Part shown: in pieces, positions 23,451-31,491 of the stretch
How the letters are laid out: each line of letters opens with the position of its first letter
Position numbering within the stretch: position 1 is the first letter of the stretch
NCBI GenBank assembly: GCA_009392775.1
Contig: VFFT01000052.1
Span: 1-33,135 of the forward strand
DNA from: SAR202 cluster bacterium
GTDB taxonomy: Bacteria; Chloroflexota; Dehalococcoidia; UBA3495
Direction: 5' to 3'
Length of the DNA stretch: 33,135 bases
The notes under the pieces: generated by a model
What the model saw: the letters and a program-made list of their open reading frames with translations, nothing else
What the model was told of the DNA's origin: nothing
Database searches by the model: none
Program-made: the position numbers and the translations under genes

Positions 23451-24983
23451 CTAATGACGGAAGTGTCTCACTCCTGTGAAGACCATTGCCAAATTATGTT
23501 TGTTAGCTGCTGCTATTACTTCTTCGTCGCGTATTGAACCGCCAGGCTGAACAATAGCAGTTACGCCTGCCTCTGATGCCAGTTCTATATTATCTGGAAA
23601 CGGAAAGAATGCGTCGGAAGCCAATACACTCCCAGTAGCCTTTTCACCTGCTACGCGTTGCGATAGGTGAACGCTAACAACCCTATTAGGTTGACCTGCT
23701 CCCATGCCCATTAGGGCTTGTCCTTTAGCCAAGACAATTGCGTTGGATTTGATATGTTTTCCAGCTTTCCATGCGAAAGCAAGGTCTAGAAGCTCTTCGG
23801 CACTAGGAGATCTATCAGTAACAATCTTCCAGGACTTAGGGTCTTCTTCTATAAAATCGGGAGTCTGGACCAGGATCCCTCCTGTTATAGGCCTGACATC
23901 GTATACAGATTCTTGAGAGTTCTTATTATTCCTAACAGCTAATATCCTGAGATTTCTCTTTTTCATGAGAATGTCTAGCGCATCTGGTTCATATGCTGGC
24001 GCAACTACCACTTCATAAAACACTGGGTCCATTGCTTTGGCAACCTCGGCTGTAACCGGCCGGTTATAGCCCACTATTCCACCAAATGCTGATACTGAGT
24101 CGCCTTCATAAGCCTTATTGTAAGCTACAGCCAAATCACTATCAGTAGCAAGCCCACATGCGTTAGTATGCTTGATCACAACAGCCGTAGGATCGTCGAA
24201 ATCTGATACGGTCCGCCATGCCGCATCCGCATCCATCAAGTTATTAAAGGATAACTCCCTACCGTGCAACTGCTCCGCGCCAGCAATCCCAGAAGGCACA
24301 ACTCCCGAGATACCATATAAAGCTCCTTTCTGATGAGGATTTTCTCCATACCGTAATCCCAGCAGTTTATTCAGCCCAATAGGAATAGAGTCAGGCATAT
24401 CCGATTCATCGGAACTGTCGGATAGGTATCCAGTTACTGCAGAGTCATATACGGCAACATGTGCAAAGGCTTTTGCAGCAAGAGATTTTCTATCAGCTAC
24501 AGTTAGACCATTATTATTTAATTTATTTGATACCCACTCATAGTCTTCAGGATCAACTACCACCACTACCGATAGAAAATTCTTGGCAGCAGCTCGTATC
24601 ATTGTCGGACCACCGATATCTATATTCTCCAAAGCGTCTTCTAACGAGACTCCTTGTTTAGATATAGTTTCAACAAATGGATATAAATTAACTACTACGA
24701 CATCTATCGGTTCTATTCCATGCTTTGCCATCTCCTGTACGTGAGCATCAGAATCCCTACGACCGAGCAGTCCACCATGTATTACCGGATGGAGGGTTTT
24801 AACTCGCCCGTCCAATATCTCAGGAGACCCAGTCACATCCGATACCTGCTTAACAGGAAGGCCCGCTTCAGAGATCGCTGTGAATGTCCCGCCTGTACTT
24901 ATAAGTTCGAATTTTGCATCAACTAGTTTGCTTGCAAAATCTTTTATACCCGTTTTATCGTATACACTAATTAAAGCCTTCAC
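23451..24983 (-). CDS. purH: Bifunctional AICAR formyltransferase / IMP cyclohydrolase
   Basis: It carries out the last two steps of IMP synthesis. The 510-aa length is normal. The N-terminal MGS-like cyclohydrolase domain (1 to about 190) begins ALISVYDKTGIKDFASKLVDAKFELISTGGT and contains DGRVKTLHPVIHGGLLGRRD. The C-terminal transformylase domain has the catalytic pair in VVIKHTNACGLA, RYGENPHQKGALYG, KSNAIVLAKGQALMGMGAGQPNRV and AFFPFPDNIELASEAG. It starts at GTG 24983 with a weak AGGAA ahead, 23 bases after purM ends, so purM and purH form one unit behind purF. Confidence 0.96.
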   Translation of the reverse strand: MKALISVYDKTGIKDFASKLVDAKFELISTGGTFTAISEAGLPVKQVSDVTGSPEILDGRVKTLHPVIHGGLLGRRDSDAHVQEMAKHGIEPIDVVVVNLYPFVETISKQGVSLEDALENIDIGGPTMIRAAAKNFLSVVVVVDPEDYEWVSNKLNNNGLTVADRKSLAAKAFAHVAVYDSAVTGYLSDSSDESDMPDSIPIGLNKLLGLRYGENPHQKGALYGISGVVPSGIAGAEQLHGRELSFNNLMDADAAWRTVSDFDDPTAVVIKHTNACGLATDSDLAVAYNKAYEGDSVSAFGGIVGYNRPVTAEVAKAMDPVFYEVVVAPAYEPDALDILMKKRNLRILAVRNNKNSQESVYDVRPITGGILVQTPDFIEEDPKSWKIVTDRSPSAEELLDLAFAWKAGKHIKSNAIVLAKGQALMGMGAGQPNRVVSVHLSQRVAGEKATGSVLASDAFFPFPDNIELASEAGVTAIVQPGGSIRDEEVIAAANKHNLAMVFTGVRHFRH

Positions 24984-25006
24984 GTTTTAAAATTCCTCAA
25001 ACTAAA

Positions 25007-26026
25007 TTAATAAACTAATCGCACTTGGTTTTCATCCGTCATAGGAACAATACTACCTATAACCTGAGCATCAGGAATGGTATCCAAGATAGTAGCGACT
25101 GACTCTTGATCAGTCACTGCAACCATACCTAAACCCATATTGAACACCCGATGCATCTCATCTGACGTTACTTTACCGACTTCCTCAATCAACTTAAAAA
25201 TAGCAGGGACGACCCATGATCCCACGTTAAATTCTGCTGTTACATTATCGGGAATCATTGATGGAATTTTCCCCGGTAAACCTCCTCCAGTCACATGACA
25301 TAGACCTTTGCAAAGGGATAATATTGGCTCTAGCATAGGATAATAGGATCTGTGGCGTATCAGCATCTCCTCACCAAGAGAGTGTCCCAATTCATCAAAA
25401 TGCTTGAACAATATTCCAGGATTTTCTTCAGTTGAGAACACCTTTCTGACAAGAGAAAATCCATTTGTATGCAAGCCACTAGACGGAAACCCAATGAGTA
25501 CATCACCAGGGGTAACACCTTCGCCAGATATCACATTTTCCTGCTCTACTGCCCCAACTACAAAACCTGCCAAATCAAAATCTTCATCAGAATATATATC
25601 AGGCATTTGGGCAGTTTCGCCCCCAATCAACGAGCACCCTACTTCCTTACAACCCCACACTATCCCTCTTAGTAACATTTCCATTCTGTGGTTATCAAGA
25701 TAGCTAAAAGAAATATAATCCAGAAAGAAAAGCGGCTTTGCTCCTTTAGTCAAGATATCATTTACATTAAGTGTAACTAAATCTTCTCCCACAGACTCAA
25801 AGTGTCCCATTTGAGCTGCGACTCTCAACTTCGTACCTACACCATCAGTACTAGAGACTAGAACCGGATTCTTATACCCGGAAAGAGTATAAAGGCCTGC
25901 AAAACTTCCTCCTGACCCTACAACTTCTGGGCCATGCGTCAGAGAAGCAAAAGCCTTTATCCTATCTTTTAACGCATCCATACTTCCTAGATCTACCCCT
26001 GAGGAAGAATAGGTATTACTGTCCAA
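25007..26026 (-). CDS. purM: Phosphoribosylformylglycinamidine cyclo-ligase (AIR synthetase)
   Basis: It closes the imidazole ring (step 5 of the pathway). The 339-aa product has SSGVDLGSMDALKDRI at the start, VSSTDGVGTKLRVAAQMGHFESVGEDLVTLNVNDILTKGAKPLFFLDY (about 60-105), the signature IGGETAQMPDIY, FPSSGLHTNGFSLVRKV, and the C-terminal glycine-rich loops with HVTGGGLPGKIP. I chose TTG 26026 because the ribosome site GGAG (26033-26036) is exactly 6 bases ahead. The TTG at 26032 touches that site and is unlikely to be used. It comes after purF, about 110 bases downstream. Confidence 0.95.
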   Translation of the reverse strand: MDSNTYSSSGVDLGSMDALKDRIKAFASLTHGPEVVGSGGSFAGLYTLSGYKNPVLVSSTDGVGTKLRVAAQMGHFESVGEDLVTLNVNDILTKGAKPLFFLDYISFSYLDNHRMEMLLRGIVWGCKEVGCSLIGGETAQMPDIYSDEDFDLAGFVVGAVEQENVISGEGVTPGDVLIGFPSSGLHTNGFSLVRKVFSTEENPGILFKHFDELGHSLGEEMLIRHRSYYPMLEPILSLCKGLCHVTGGGLPGKIPSMIPDNVTAEFNVGSWVVPAIFKLIEEVGKVTSDEMHRVFNMGLGMVAVTDQESVATILDTIPDAQVIGSIVPMTDENQVRLVY

Positions 26027-26138
26027 TTTCAACTCCTACAATACCTTTATTACCTGGCAACCTAAACTATTCCGGTATAAAACAAATTTATATACAAACA
26101 TATCTTTAAGAATCATTCTTCTCTCTGGATAGTGATCA

Positions 26139-27593
26139 TCAACTAGAGGTCGTGTCAGTAGTCTCCAACGCCAGCTTGCTAAGCTGCAATTGAACAGGGA
26201 CTGGATAATTCCCAGTGAAACACGCATCACAAAATCCACCGCTCTGACCACCAACCACTTTCAAAAGGCCATTAACACTAAGATACCCCAATGTGTCGGC
26301 CCCTGTCATTTGTTTAATACCCGCCAAGTCTTTGTTGGCGGCGACTAGTTCGTCTTGACTCGCCATATCCACACCCATATAGCACGGATGCTTTATAGGT
26401 GGCGCGCAAACTCTCATATGTATTTCCTTAGCCCCAGCCTTCCGAAGCAGACTAACGACATGTGGAGTTGTAGTACCTCTAACTATACTGTCGTCCACTA
26501 CGACGAGACGTTGTCCAGCAATGACCTCTGACAACGGATTGAACTTCTGCCTAACACCTATATCTCTAAGACGTTGTTCGGGCTCTATAAAAGTCCTACC
26601 CACATACCTGTTTTTGATTAGTCCGTCGCTATATGGTATTCCAGATTCTTTAGCGTAACCTACAGCCGCAGCCGTGGAGGAATCAGGGATACCTATGACT
26701 AGATCTGCATCTATTGGATGTTCCCTAGCTAATTCAGCACCCATTTGCTGTCTAGACGCATAAACTAAACTACCTTCCATTATGCTGTCGGGACGAGCAA
26801 AATATATGAGTTCAAAAACACACATTGCCTTTTGGCCTGACCGACCATCCCAATGAGATGATTCCAAACCATTCTTGCCTATTACTATTACTTCCCCAGG
26901 GTCTACATCCCTTACGTATTCCGCTCCGATATGCTCCAGCGCGCAACTCTCGGAGGCCACTATCCAGCCGCCATTGATTGTTCCTAGACACATAGGCCTG
27001 ATACCTAGAGGATCTCTCACCGCGATAATGGAATCATTAGTCAGAGCAACGAAAGAGTAAGCACCGTTCAGAACGTTCATACAATGGAATGCTCTTTGAT
27101 GCCAATTATTACCCGGAGCATTAACCATAAGGAGGGCAATAATTTCTGAATCTGTAGTAGAAGAAAAGGAGCAGTTCGACTGCTCCTTTAACTGATTTCT
27201 TAGCTGCACTGTGTTAATTATATTGCCATTATGCGCGAGTGCTAACTTACCATGATATCCTTCCACCAACATCGGTTGAGCATTACACAATAAGCTACTC
27301 CCAGTAGTGGAATACCTGGTATGCCCAATTGCCATATCACCAACGAGAGGGTAAAAGTCTTGTTCCCGGAAAATCTGTGTAACCAGACCCATTTGGGAAT
27401 GGATATTAATGCCGTCGCCGTCAGAGGTGGCTATACCTGCGCTCTCTTGACCGCGGTGCTGAAGAGCAAACAAACCAAAGAACGCCAGACGACTAGCCTC
27501 CTCGCCTGGCATATGAACCGCTACAACTCCACATTCCTCTTTGGGGTGGTCATACGAAGCATATCGGCTAGATTGGCTACTCTCGTTTCTCAC
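26139..27593 (-). CDS. purF: Amidophosphoribosyltransferase, Bacillus-type with propeptide and Fe-S cysteines
   Basis: PurF commits PRPP and glutamine to purine synthesis. The 484-aa product begins with a 20-residue propeptide ahead of the catalytic nucleophile C21 in KEECGVVAVH, which must be freed by cleavage, as in the Bacillus enzyme. The glutaminase domain has FFGLFALQHRGQESAGIA and GDMAIGHTRYSTTG. The PRPP loop is LVVVDDSIVRGTTT. Cysteines placed like the [4Fe-4S] ligands are in MCVFELIYFARPDS, IKHPCYMGVDM and FCDACFTGNYP. The GTG 27593 start has no Shine-Dalgarno, and a promoter ends only 6 bases before it, so translation may be leaderless. Nothing else in-frame offers a start before C21. 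Confidence 0.96.
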   Translation of the reverse strand: MRNESSQSSRYASYDHPKEECGVVAVHMPGEEASRLAFFGLFALQHRGQESAGIATSDGDGINIHSQMGLVTQIFREQDFYPLVGDMAIGHTRYSTTGSSLLCNAQPMLVEGYHGKLALAHNGNIINTVQLRNQLKEQSNCSFSSTTDSEIIALLMVNAPGNNWHQRAFHCMNVLNGAYSFVALTNDSIIAVRDPLGIRPMCLGTINGGWIVASESCALEHIGAEYVRDVDPGEVIVIGKNGLESSHWDGRSGQKAMCVFELIYFARPDSIMEGSLVYASRQQMGAELAREHPIDADLVIGIPDSSTAAAVGYAKESGIPYSDGLIKNRYVGRTFIEPEQRLRDIGVRQKFNPLSEVIAGQRLVVVDDSIVRGTTTPHVVSLLRKAGAKEIHMRVCAPPIKHPCYMGVDMASQDELVAANKDLAGIKQMTGADTLGYLSVNGLLKVVGGQSGGFCDACFTGNYPVPVQLQLSKLALETTDTTSS

Positions 27594-27599
27594 GGCGCT

Positions 27600-27628
27600 A
27601 TTCTAAATCGATTATTGGGTGTGGTCAA
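27600..27628 (-). promoter_or_regulatory. purF promoter, very close to the start codon
   Basis: On the minus strand TTGACC (27623-27628) and TAGAAT (27600-27605) are exactly 17 bases apart, five of six matches each. The -10 box ends 6 bases before the GTG at 27593, so transcription should begin at or within a few bases of the start codon, giving a leaderless or nearly leaderless mRNA. No purine-box-like repeat was recognised nearby. Confidence 0.55.
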
Positions 27629-27707
27629 CGCCATATATAGGGCCGTTAAACCTGATCTGTTCGTACTGATTAAATGTCTTTTGCAGTTATTCGATAATTA
27701 AGCGAGT

Positions 27708-28379
27708 TTAGTCTTCTGAACTCCCGGCCGCGGGCATTATTTGGACTTTCCTATCATCACCATAGCCTACACTTTCCGTTGAAACACTAGCATTATCGGC
27801 TAAGGACATGTGAATCACACGTCTATCTGCGGCTGACATTGGTTCTAAGACAATTGTTCGTCCAGTCTGAGCAACTCGGGAAGCTACCCTTATCGCCATG
27901 TCCTTTAGAGAACCTTCTCGCCTCTGTCTATATCTTTCGACATCTACCATTATTCGTGCTCCATCAGGAGTACTGTCGTCATGCCGATTACGAGCAATCA
28001 TATTGACCATAAATTGTAAGGCTTGTAATGTCTGGCCTCTTCTTCCGATTAGCAGCCCTGCGTCTTCGCCCGTTATATCTATAATGGGACCGCCTACATC
28101 CTGGTCGTGCGCTGAGCGAATATTTATACCAACATTAATACCGGAGAGATCCAGTATCTCTTTCACTGTATTCATTGCAAAGGATGCCGTATCTCCACCT
28201 TCTGTAATCCTACGGACACGAACTCTAGCCAGCTCTGCTCCAATTCCAAGGAACCCGGCTTTGCCTCTACTTAGTATTTCTACCTCTACCTCGTTGCGGT
28301 CGGCGCCTAGTTCTTTCAGAGCCAGTTCTTCTGCCTCTTCTACGGTTCTGGCGGTTCGTATTACTGGTTCTTCCGTCAT
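27708..28379 (-). CDS. jag: Jag/SpoIIIJ-associated RNA-binding protein (KhpB)
   Basis: A 223-aa cytosolic RNA-binding protein that normally pairs with YidC/SpoIIIJ in the same operon. Order: the Jag N-domain (about 6-56, with RTARTVEEAEELALKELGAD and SRGKAGFLGIG), a KH domain (GGPIIDITGEDAGLLIGRRGQTLQALQFMVNMIA, about 90-125), and an R3H domain (LEPMSAADRRVIHMSLADN, about 175-200) with the expected R/H pair. ATG 28379 is firmly set by GAGGAGAT (28385-28392). Its first 37 codons lie inside the 3' end of yidC in another frame, a 113-base overlap on the same strand. Confidence 0.95.
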   Translation of the reverse strand: MTEEPVIRTARTVEEAEELALKELGADRNEVEVEILSRGKAGFLGIGAELARVRVRRITEGGDTASFAMNTVKEILDLSGINVGINIRSAHDQDVGGPIIDITGEDAGLLIGRRGQTLQALQFMVNMIARNRHDDSTPDGARIMVDVERYRQRREGSLKDMAIRVASRVAQTGRTIVLEPMSAADRRVIHMSLADNASVSTESVGYGDDRKVQIMPAAGSSED

Positions 28380-29199
28380 CGTCTATCTCCTCTGGAGTCT
28401 TATCTCTTTTCTGCTGAGTATTTGATTGAGATCGACTCGTTGCCGGCTCAGGTTTGGGAAACAATGGAAATAATGGTCCGAAGCCGGTTATAAAATACTG
28501 TATACCAATTCCTACAGCGTTGGATACTATCCAGTACAGTGGCAATCCGCTAGGCCATCCCAGCGAGAACACCCCTAAAAAGATCGGCATCATCCAAAGC
28601 ATCATATTTTGCGTAGACTGCTGCCTAGGATCAATAGATGGGGTCATGGTCATTTTTTGTTGAACCCAAGTAGAAGCAGCCACCAAGACAGGTAATACTA
28701 TATTCGTTGGGTCAGGTTCTGCAAGGTTTAACCACAAGAATCTGTCATTTAGTGGTGCGGCCTGATGAATTGGAACGAAAGTAACCCATGCATAGAGTCG
28801 GTCTGCCACACCCACAAGGTCATCTGGATTAGTTGGCAATACCTGAATAAGCACTCTAAATAACCCAATCAATATTGGCAGCTGGATAATAAGAGGGCCA
28901 ACACAACCCAGAGGACTGACTCCAGCTTCTTTGTACATTTTCATGGTTTCCTGGGATATTCTGGACCGGTCTCCTACATACCGTTCTTGAATCTCTTTCA
29001 TTTTCGGTTGCAGGGTAGTCATGGCTCTCATCTGCCGAATCTGCTTCAAAGTTAGAGGCAGCGTAATCAAACGGATCAATAGAGTAAACACAATAATGGC
29101 AATACCCATTTGATTGAAGAACAAGACATAGAACACCAGTAAGGTGTTCAACATAGGCCTTATAATACCCTCGTTCCAAAGAACTAAGAAAATTTCCAA
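28267..29199 (-). CDS. yidC: Membrane protein insertase YidC (Oxa1 family) with Arg-rich C-terminal tail
   Basis: A 310-aa inserting enzyme of the short Gram-positive-type form, without the large periplasmic domain. Helix 1 has IAIIVFTLLIRLITLPLTLKQIRQM, where the arginine in LLIRLI is the conserved groove residue. The cytosolic hairpin follows (QPKMKEIQERYVGDRSRISQETMKMYKEAGVSPLG), then GCVGPLIIQLPILIGLFRVL and the last helices ending LPLYWIVSNAVGIGIQYFI. The final 34 residues contain 14 Arg and one Lys, as in ribosome-binding YidC tails. About residues 274-310 are read from DNA that is also jag. The start is TTG 29199, with TAGGAA upstream. No signal sequence other than helix 1 is needed. 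Confidence 0.94.
   Translation of the reverse strand: MEIFLVLWNEGIIRPMLNTLLVFYVLFFNQMGIAIIVFTLLIRLITLPLTLKQIRQMRAMTTLQPKMKEIQERYVGDRSRISQETMKMYKEAGVSPLGCVGPLIIQLPILIGLFRVLIQVLPTNPDDLVGVADRLYAWVTFVPIHQAAPLNDRFLWLNLAEPDPTNIVLPVLVAASTWVQQKMTMTPSIDPRQQSTQNMMLWMMPIFLGVFSLGWPSGLPLYWIVSNAVGIGIQYFITGFGPLFPLFPKPEPATSRSQSNTQQKRDKTPEEIDDDGRTSNTNRQNRRRGRRTGSERTRRRPQRGRGRNTK
28385..28392 (-). promoter_or_regulatory. Strong ribosome binding site of jag inside yidC
   Basis: GAGGAGAT lies 5 bases before the jag ATG at 28379 and inside the yidC reading frame. It fixes the jag start and so shows that the yidC/jag overlap is real on the jag side. Confidence 0.8.
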
Positions 29200-29223
29200 G
29201 GATTCCTACCCCAACTTAAGATT

Positions 29224-30528
29224 TTATCCACACGGCTCTTTTTCTTTTGTGTCAAAACACCACAATTGGCTCTGAACTGACTTAATCTGTATACGCAGAA
29301 TCGTTCCTTCCTGACTACCAATGAATACTGACTCCCTTTGATTTCCTCCAGAGGCTTGCACGCCAGTCGTGCTCAAATCACTCTCATCTAATGGAATTGT
29401 ATATAGCGGAGCCTTTATCTCATCATCTGGTAGCGTTAGTGACGCTGTTACCGTATCCCCTGTGGCGGTCTCGAGCAGGGTTAATTTGCCATCTATTGAC
29501 GCTACTACAAGACCTCTAGGAACTAGAACCGGAGTAGAAACTATTGGAGAACCTAATTCATGAGACCACTGGGCGACACCATTGTTGTCAAGTGAATATA
29601 CATTTCCATCCATTGAACCCACAAACACCGAACGATTATTTCCTATAGCTGATCCCCATATCCAATTCTTAGTTTCAAATTCCCACTGAATCTCTCCATA
29701 TCTTGAATCCAGCGCATATACTTTTCTATCAAAGGAACCAACAATAACGAGATCATTCCATACAAATGGTTTCGCTACGATAACTCCATCAGTCGCCGTC
29801 CGCCACTTCTCTTTACCAGTGCTAATATCTAGAGCGTATATATTCTTGTCGTGAGAACCAAAATATACTATTCCGTTACTGATCTCAGGAGTTGTCCATA
29901 TTTTACCGTCAGCTTTAAAACGCCACAGCTCTTCAGAACTGACAGCATCCAAGGCATACAAATAACCGTTTTCCGAACCAACAATTAATATCTGTCGCAA
30001 CGTGTCTAATGCGGGCCCAGCTACCAGACTTTGCCCCTCATCCGGATCTACTAGTTCTCTTTTCCATCCTCTTCCATCTGAACGTCCAGTATCTTTTTCT
30101 AATGCGTATACAAACCCATCTACTGCAGTTACGTATATCAGATCATTGCCAATCACAGGAGTATAAAAAGTTCCAGAAACAGTCGTATCATCACCTGAAG
30201 GAAAAACCCATTTAACAGTGGGCACTGATCCGTCATCATACAGTGCTATAACCTTACCTTCTCGTGTCCCTGCATAAACGACATCGTCTGCAGCGGTAAC
30301 TGGAGTCCAACCCCGTGTGTCTGATCCCAAATGAGGAGTACAACCGATAACACCCATTAGAATGACAAGTAAAACCGAAATCCGACAGACACTCCTAATA
30401 AGAGAATGCCCTGTGGGTTTTTCACAGGTTGTAGAAGTCTGAATGTGGCTTGGACTGACTGAACCTAAATTATTGATCAAGTTAGTTATATGACAGGGTC
30501 GTGGCCCTTGCCCCCCCATGGTTGACAT
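29224..30528 (-). CDS. PQQ-like beta-propeller lipoprotein (BamB-like)
   Basis: A protein of up to 434 aa with repeated propeller blades of the PQQ enzyme type: [96 protein letters not shown] and [15 protein letters not shown]. The N-terminus has a hydrophobic run ending LMGVIGC, a good lipobox (C63 from ATG 30528). Start choice is uncertain: ATG 30528 or 30519 overlap yidD, while TTG 30480 lies 5 bases after the yidD stop; none has a Shine-Dalgarno sequence. Without an outer membrane it would sit on the outer face of the cell membrane. No catalytic residues of PQQ dehydrogenases are seen. It lies between yidD and yidC, an unusual place. Confidence 0.88.
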   Translation of the reverse strand: MSTMGGQGPRPCHITNLINNLGSVSPSHIQTSTTCEKPTGHSLIRSVCRISVLLVILMGVIGCTPHLGSDTRGWTPVTAADDVVYAGTREGKVIALYDDGSVPTVKWVFPSGDDTTVSGTFYTPVIGNDLIYVTAVDGFVYALEKDTGRSDGRGWKRELVDPDEGQSLVAGPALDTLRQILIVGSENGYLYALDAVSSEELWRFKADGKIWTTPEISNGIVYFGSHDKNIYALDISTGKEKWRTATDGVIVAKPFVWNDLVIVGSFDRKVYALDSRYGEIQWEFETKNWIWGSAIGNNRSVFVGSMDGNVYSLDNNGVAQWSHELGSPIVSTPVLVPRGLVVASIDGKLTLLETATGDTVTASLTLPDDEIKAPLYTIPLDESDLSTTGVQASGGNQRESVFIGSQEGTILRIQIKSVQSQLWCFDTKEKEPCG

Positions 30529-30698
30529 CGGCTGATGCGTTTAACCCCCATCACTACCCCCCTGATTACACCATATTTTGATATGGCTTCCGAGGTATAA
30601 GTAGAGCAGGAAGGCGTGTATCTACACATCGAGGGCAGATACGGCGATATCACAGCTTGATAACCTTTTATAGTGAAAAGCAATCCGCTTTTAATCAA
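30486..30698 (-). CDS. yidD: Membrane protein insertion efficiency factor YidD
   Basis: A 70-aa small membrane-associated protein that helps YidC insert proteins. Its hallmarks are [33 protein letters not shown] and [21 protein letters not shown], with three conserved cysteines and the final WGG-G-DPV. The start is TTG 30698, overlapping the rnpA stop by 4 bases (TTGA), with AAGGAG 5 bases before it, so translation is coupled to rnpA. The length is normal. Confidence 0.95.
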   Translation of the reverse strand: MIKSGLLFTIKGYQAVISPYLPSMCRYTPSCSTYTSEAISKYGVIRGVVMGVKRISRCQPWGGKGHDPVI

Positions 30699-31048
30699 AG
30701 CGTCTCCTTTTCCGAATGTTCATCTAAAATATTAGCTCTATCCAATACGTTCTGAGCAGACTGCCTTAATGCGGTAAAATCAGCAAATTCAGCACCTTTT
30801 CGCACTATAAATACTGCATCCCACCCGGTTGTCACGCGCGTATTTCTAACTACTTCTCTCAAGCGACGTCTAATTTTATTCCTTGTGACAGCGTTCCCAA
30901 GACGCTTACTCACCATAAACGCATAGCGATTATGGGAAAGACCATTTTGGAGAACCCTCACCACTAATAGCCGGTTCGCTACGCTAAGTCCTTCCCGGTG
31001 AATCTCCGCGAATCTTTTATCTTCACTTAAGCGAAACCTACTTTGCAT
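30695..31048 (-). CDS. rnpA: Ribonuclease P protein component
   Basis: The 117-aa protein subunit of RNase P, which supports the catalytic RNA in trimming tRNA 5' ends. The signature [25 protein letters not shown] (about residues 44-68) is perfect for the family, and the N-terminus [20 protein letters not shown] is typical. It starts at ATG 31048, 13 bases after the rpmH stop, and is transcribed with rpmH from the promoter at 31224-31253. Its end overlaps yidD by 4 bases. Confidence 0.96.
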   Translation of the reverse strand: MQSRFRLSEDKRFAEIHREGLSVANRLLVVRVLQNGLSHNRYAFMVSKRLGNAVTRNKIRRRLREVVRNTRVTTGWDAVFIVRKGAEFADFTALRQSAQNVLDRANILDEHSEKETL

Positions 31049-31060
31049 TTTAAGGGACGA

Positions 31061-31198
31061 CTAGACGGTCAGATTGTGGCGACCCTTGAATCTGCGTCGC
31101 TTTAATACTGCTCTTCCGTCTGATGTCTTTGAACGTGATCTAAAGCCGTGCACTCTCATGCGACGACGTTTCTTTGGTTGATAAGTACGTTTTGGCAT
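31061..31198 (-). CDS. rpmH: Ribosomal protein L34
   Basis: A 45-aa very basic protein: [20 protein letters not shown], followed by the characteristic [23 protein letters not shown]. The [16 protein letters not shown] motif and the GRAVLxRRRxKGR motif are diagnostic. ATG 31198 is the only suitable start; GGAG lies about 13 bases before it, farther than usual. It is the first gene of the rpmH-rnpA-yidD-(lipoprotein)-yidC-jag unit. In many bacteria dnaA is nearby on the other side, but here a tRNA-Leu gene is divergent and dnaA is not seen. Confidence 0.97.
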   Translation of the reverse strand: MPKRTYQPKKRRRMRVHGFRSRSKTSDGRAVLKRRRFKGRHNLTV

Positions 31199-31223
31199 TG
31201 AAAATTAATTCTCCAGTACACGA

Positions 31224-31253
31224 ATTATAGAGGTCTATAGAAATAACAGTCAA
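31224..31253 (-). promoter_or_regulatory. rpmH operon promoter
   Basis: TTGACT (31248-31253) and a perfect TATAAT (31224-31229) on the minus strand are 18 bases apart, close to the best sigma-70 match in the window. It would start the rpmH-rnpA-yidD transcript, with a leader of about 20 bases. Confidence 0.75.
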
Positions 31254-31306
31254 GAATTTTATACTGACTGTCCAGTTCTTACAGCATCACTAACGCTGAT
31301 TGATCA

Positions 31307-31315
31307 TGTTATAAT
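31307..31315 (+). promoter_or_regulatory. Extended -10 promoter of tRNA-Leu
   Basis: TGTTATAAT (31307-31315) is a perfect extended -10 (TGnTATAAT), 18 bases before the tRNA. No good -35 is present, as often with extended -10 promoters. Transcription would start near 31322. Confidence 0.55.
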
Positions 31316-31333
31316 TGCCCCTCCACTAAACTA

Positions 31334-31419
31334 GCCGAAGTGGCGGAATGGTAGACGCGCTGGTCTCAAAAACCAGTGAGGGCAACCTCGTGTCGGTTCG
31401 AGTCCGACCTTCGGCACCA
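31334..31419 (+). tRNA. tRNA-Leu (anticodon CAA)
   Basis: An 86-base class II tRNA with encoded CCA. The acceptor arm GCCGAAG (31334-31340) pairs with CTTCGGC (31409-31415), followed by A and CCA. The anticodon stem CTGGT/ACCAG encloses loop CTCAAAA, giving anticodon CAA at 31367-31369, which reads the Leu codon UUG. The long variable arm (TGAGGGCAACCTCG) is typical of tRNA-Leu, and the T-loop GGTTCGAGTCC is canonical. It is transcribed away from rpmH. Confidence 0.97.
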
Positions 31420-31441
31420 CCCAATTTTAAGCACGCACGCC

Positions 31442-31472
31442 GGCCTTTTGGCCCTTTCTTGTTATCTTTTTT
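31442..31472 (+). terminator. Weak terminator after tRNA-Leu
   Basis: A short GGCC-TTTT-GGCC stem-loop (31442-31453) is followed by a T-rich stretch ending TTTTTT. The stem is only 4 bp, so confidence is moderate, but the position 23 bases after the tRNA is right for a terminator. Confidence 0.4.
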
Positions 31473-31491
31473 AATGTCTGATTTTGATGGT

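Noticed and set aside
27321..27701. 126-codon plus-strand frame antisense to the start of purF
   Set aside because: It is antisense to the PurF glutaminase domain and has no recognisable features.
27898..28425. 175-codon plus-strand open frame over jag
   Set aside because: Antisense to the KH/R3H domains, Ser/Arg-rich low-complexity translation, no ribosome site.
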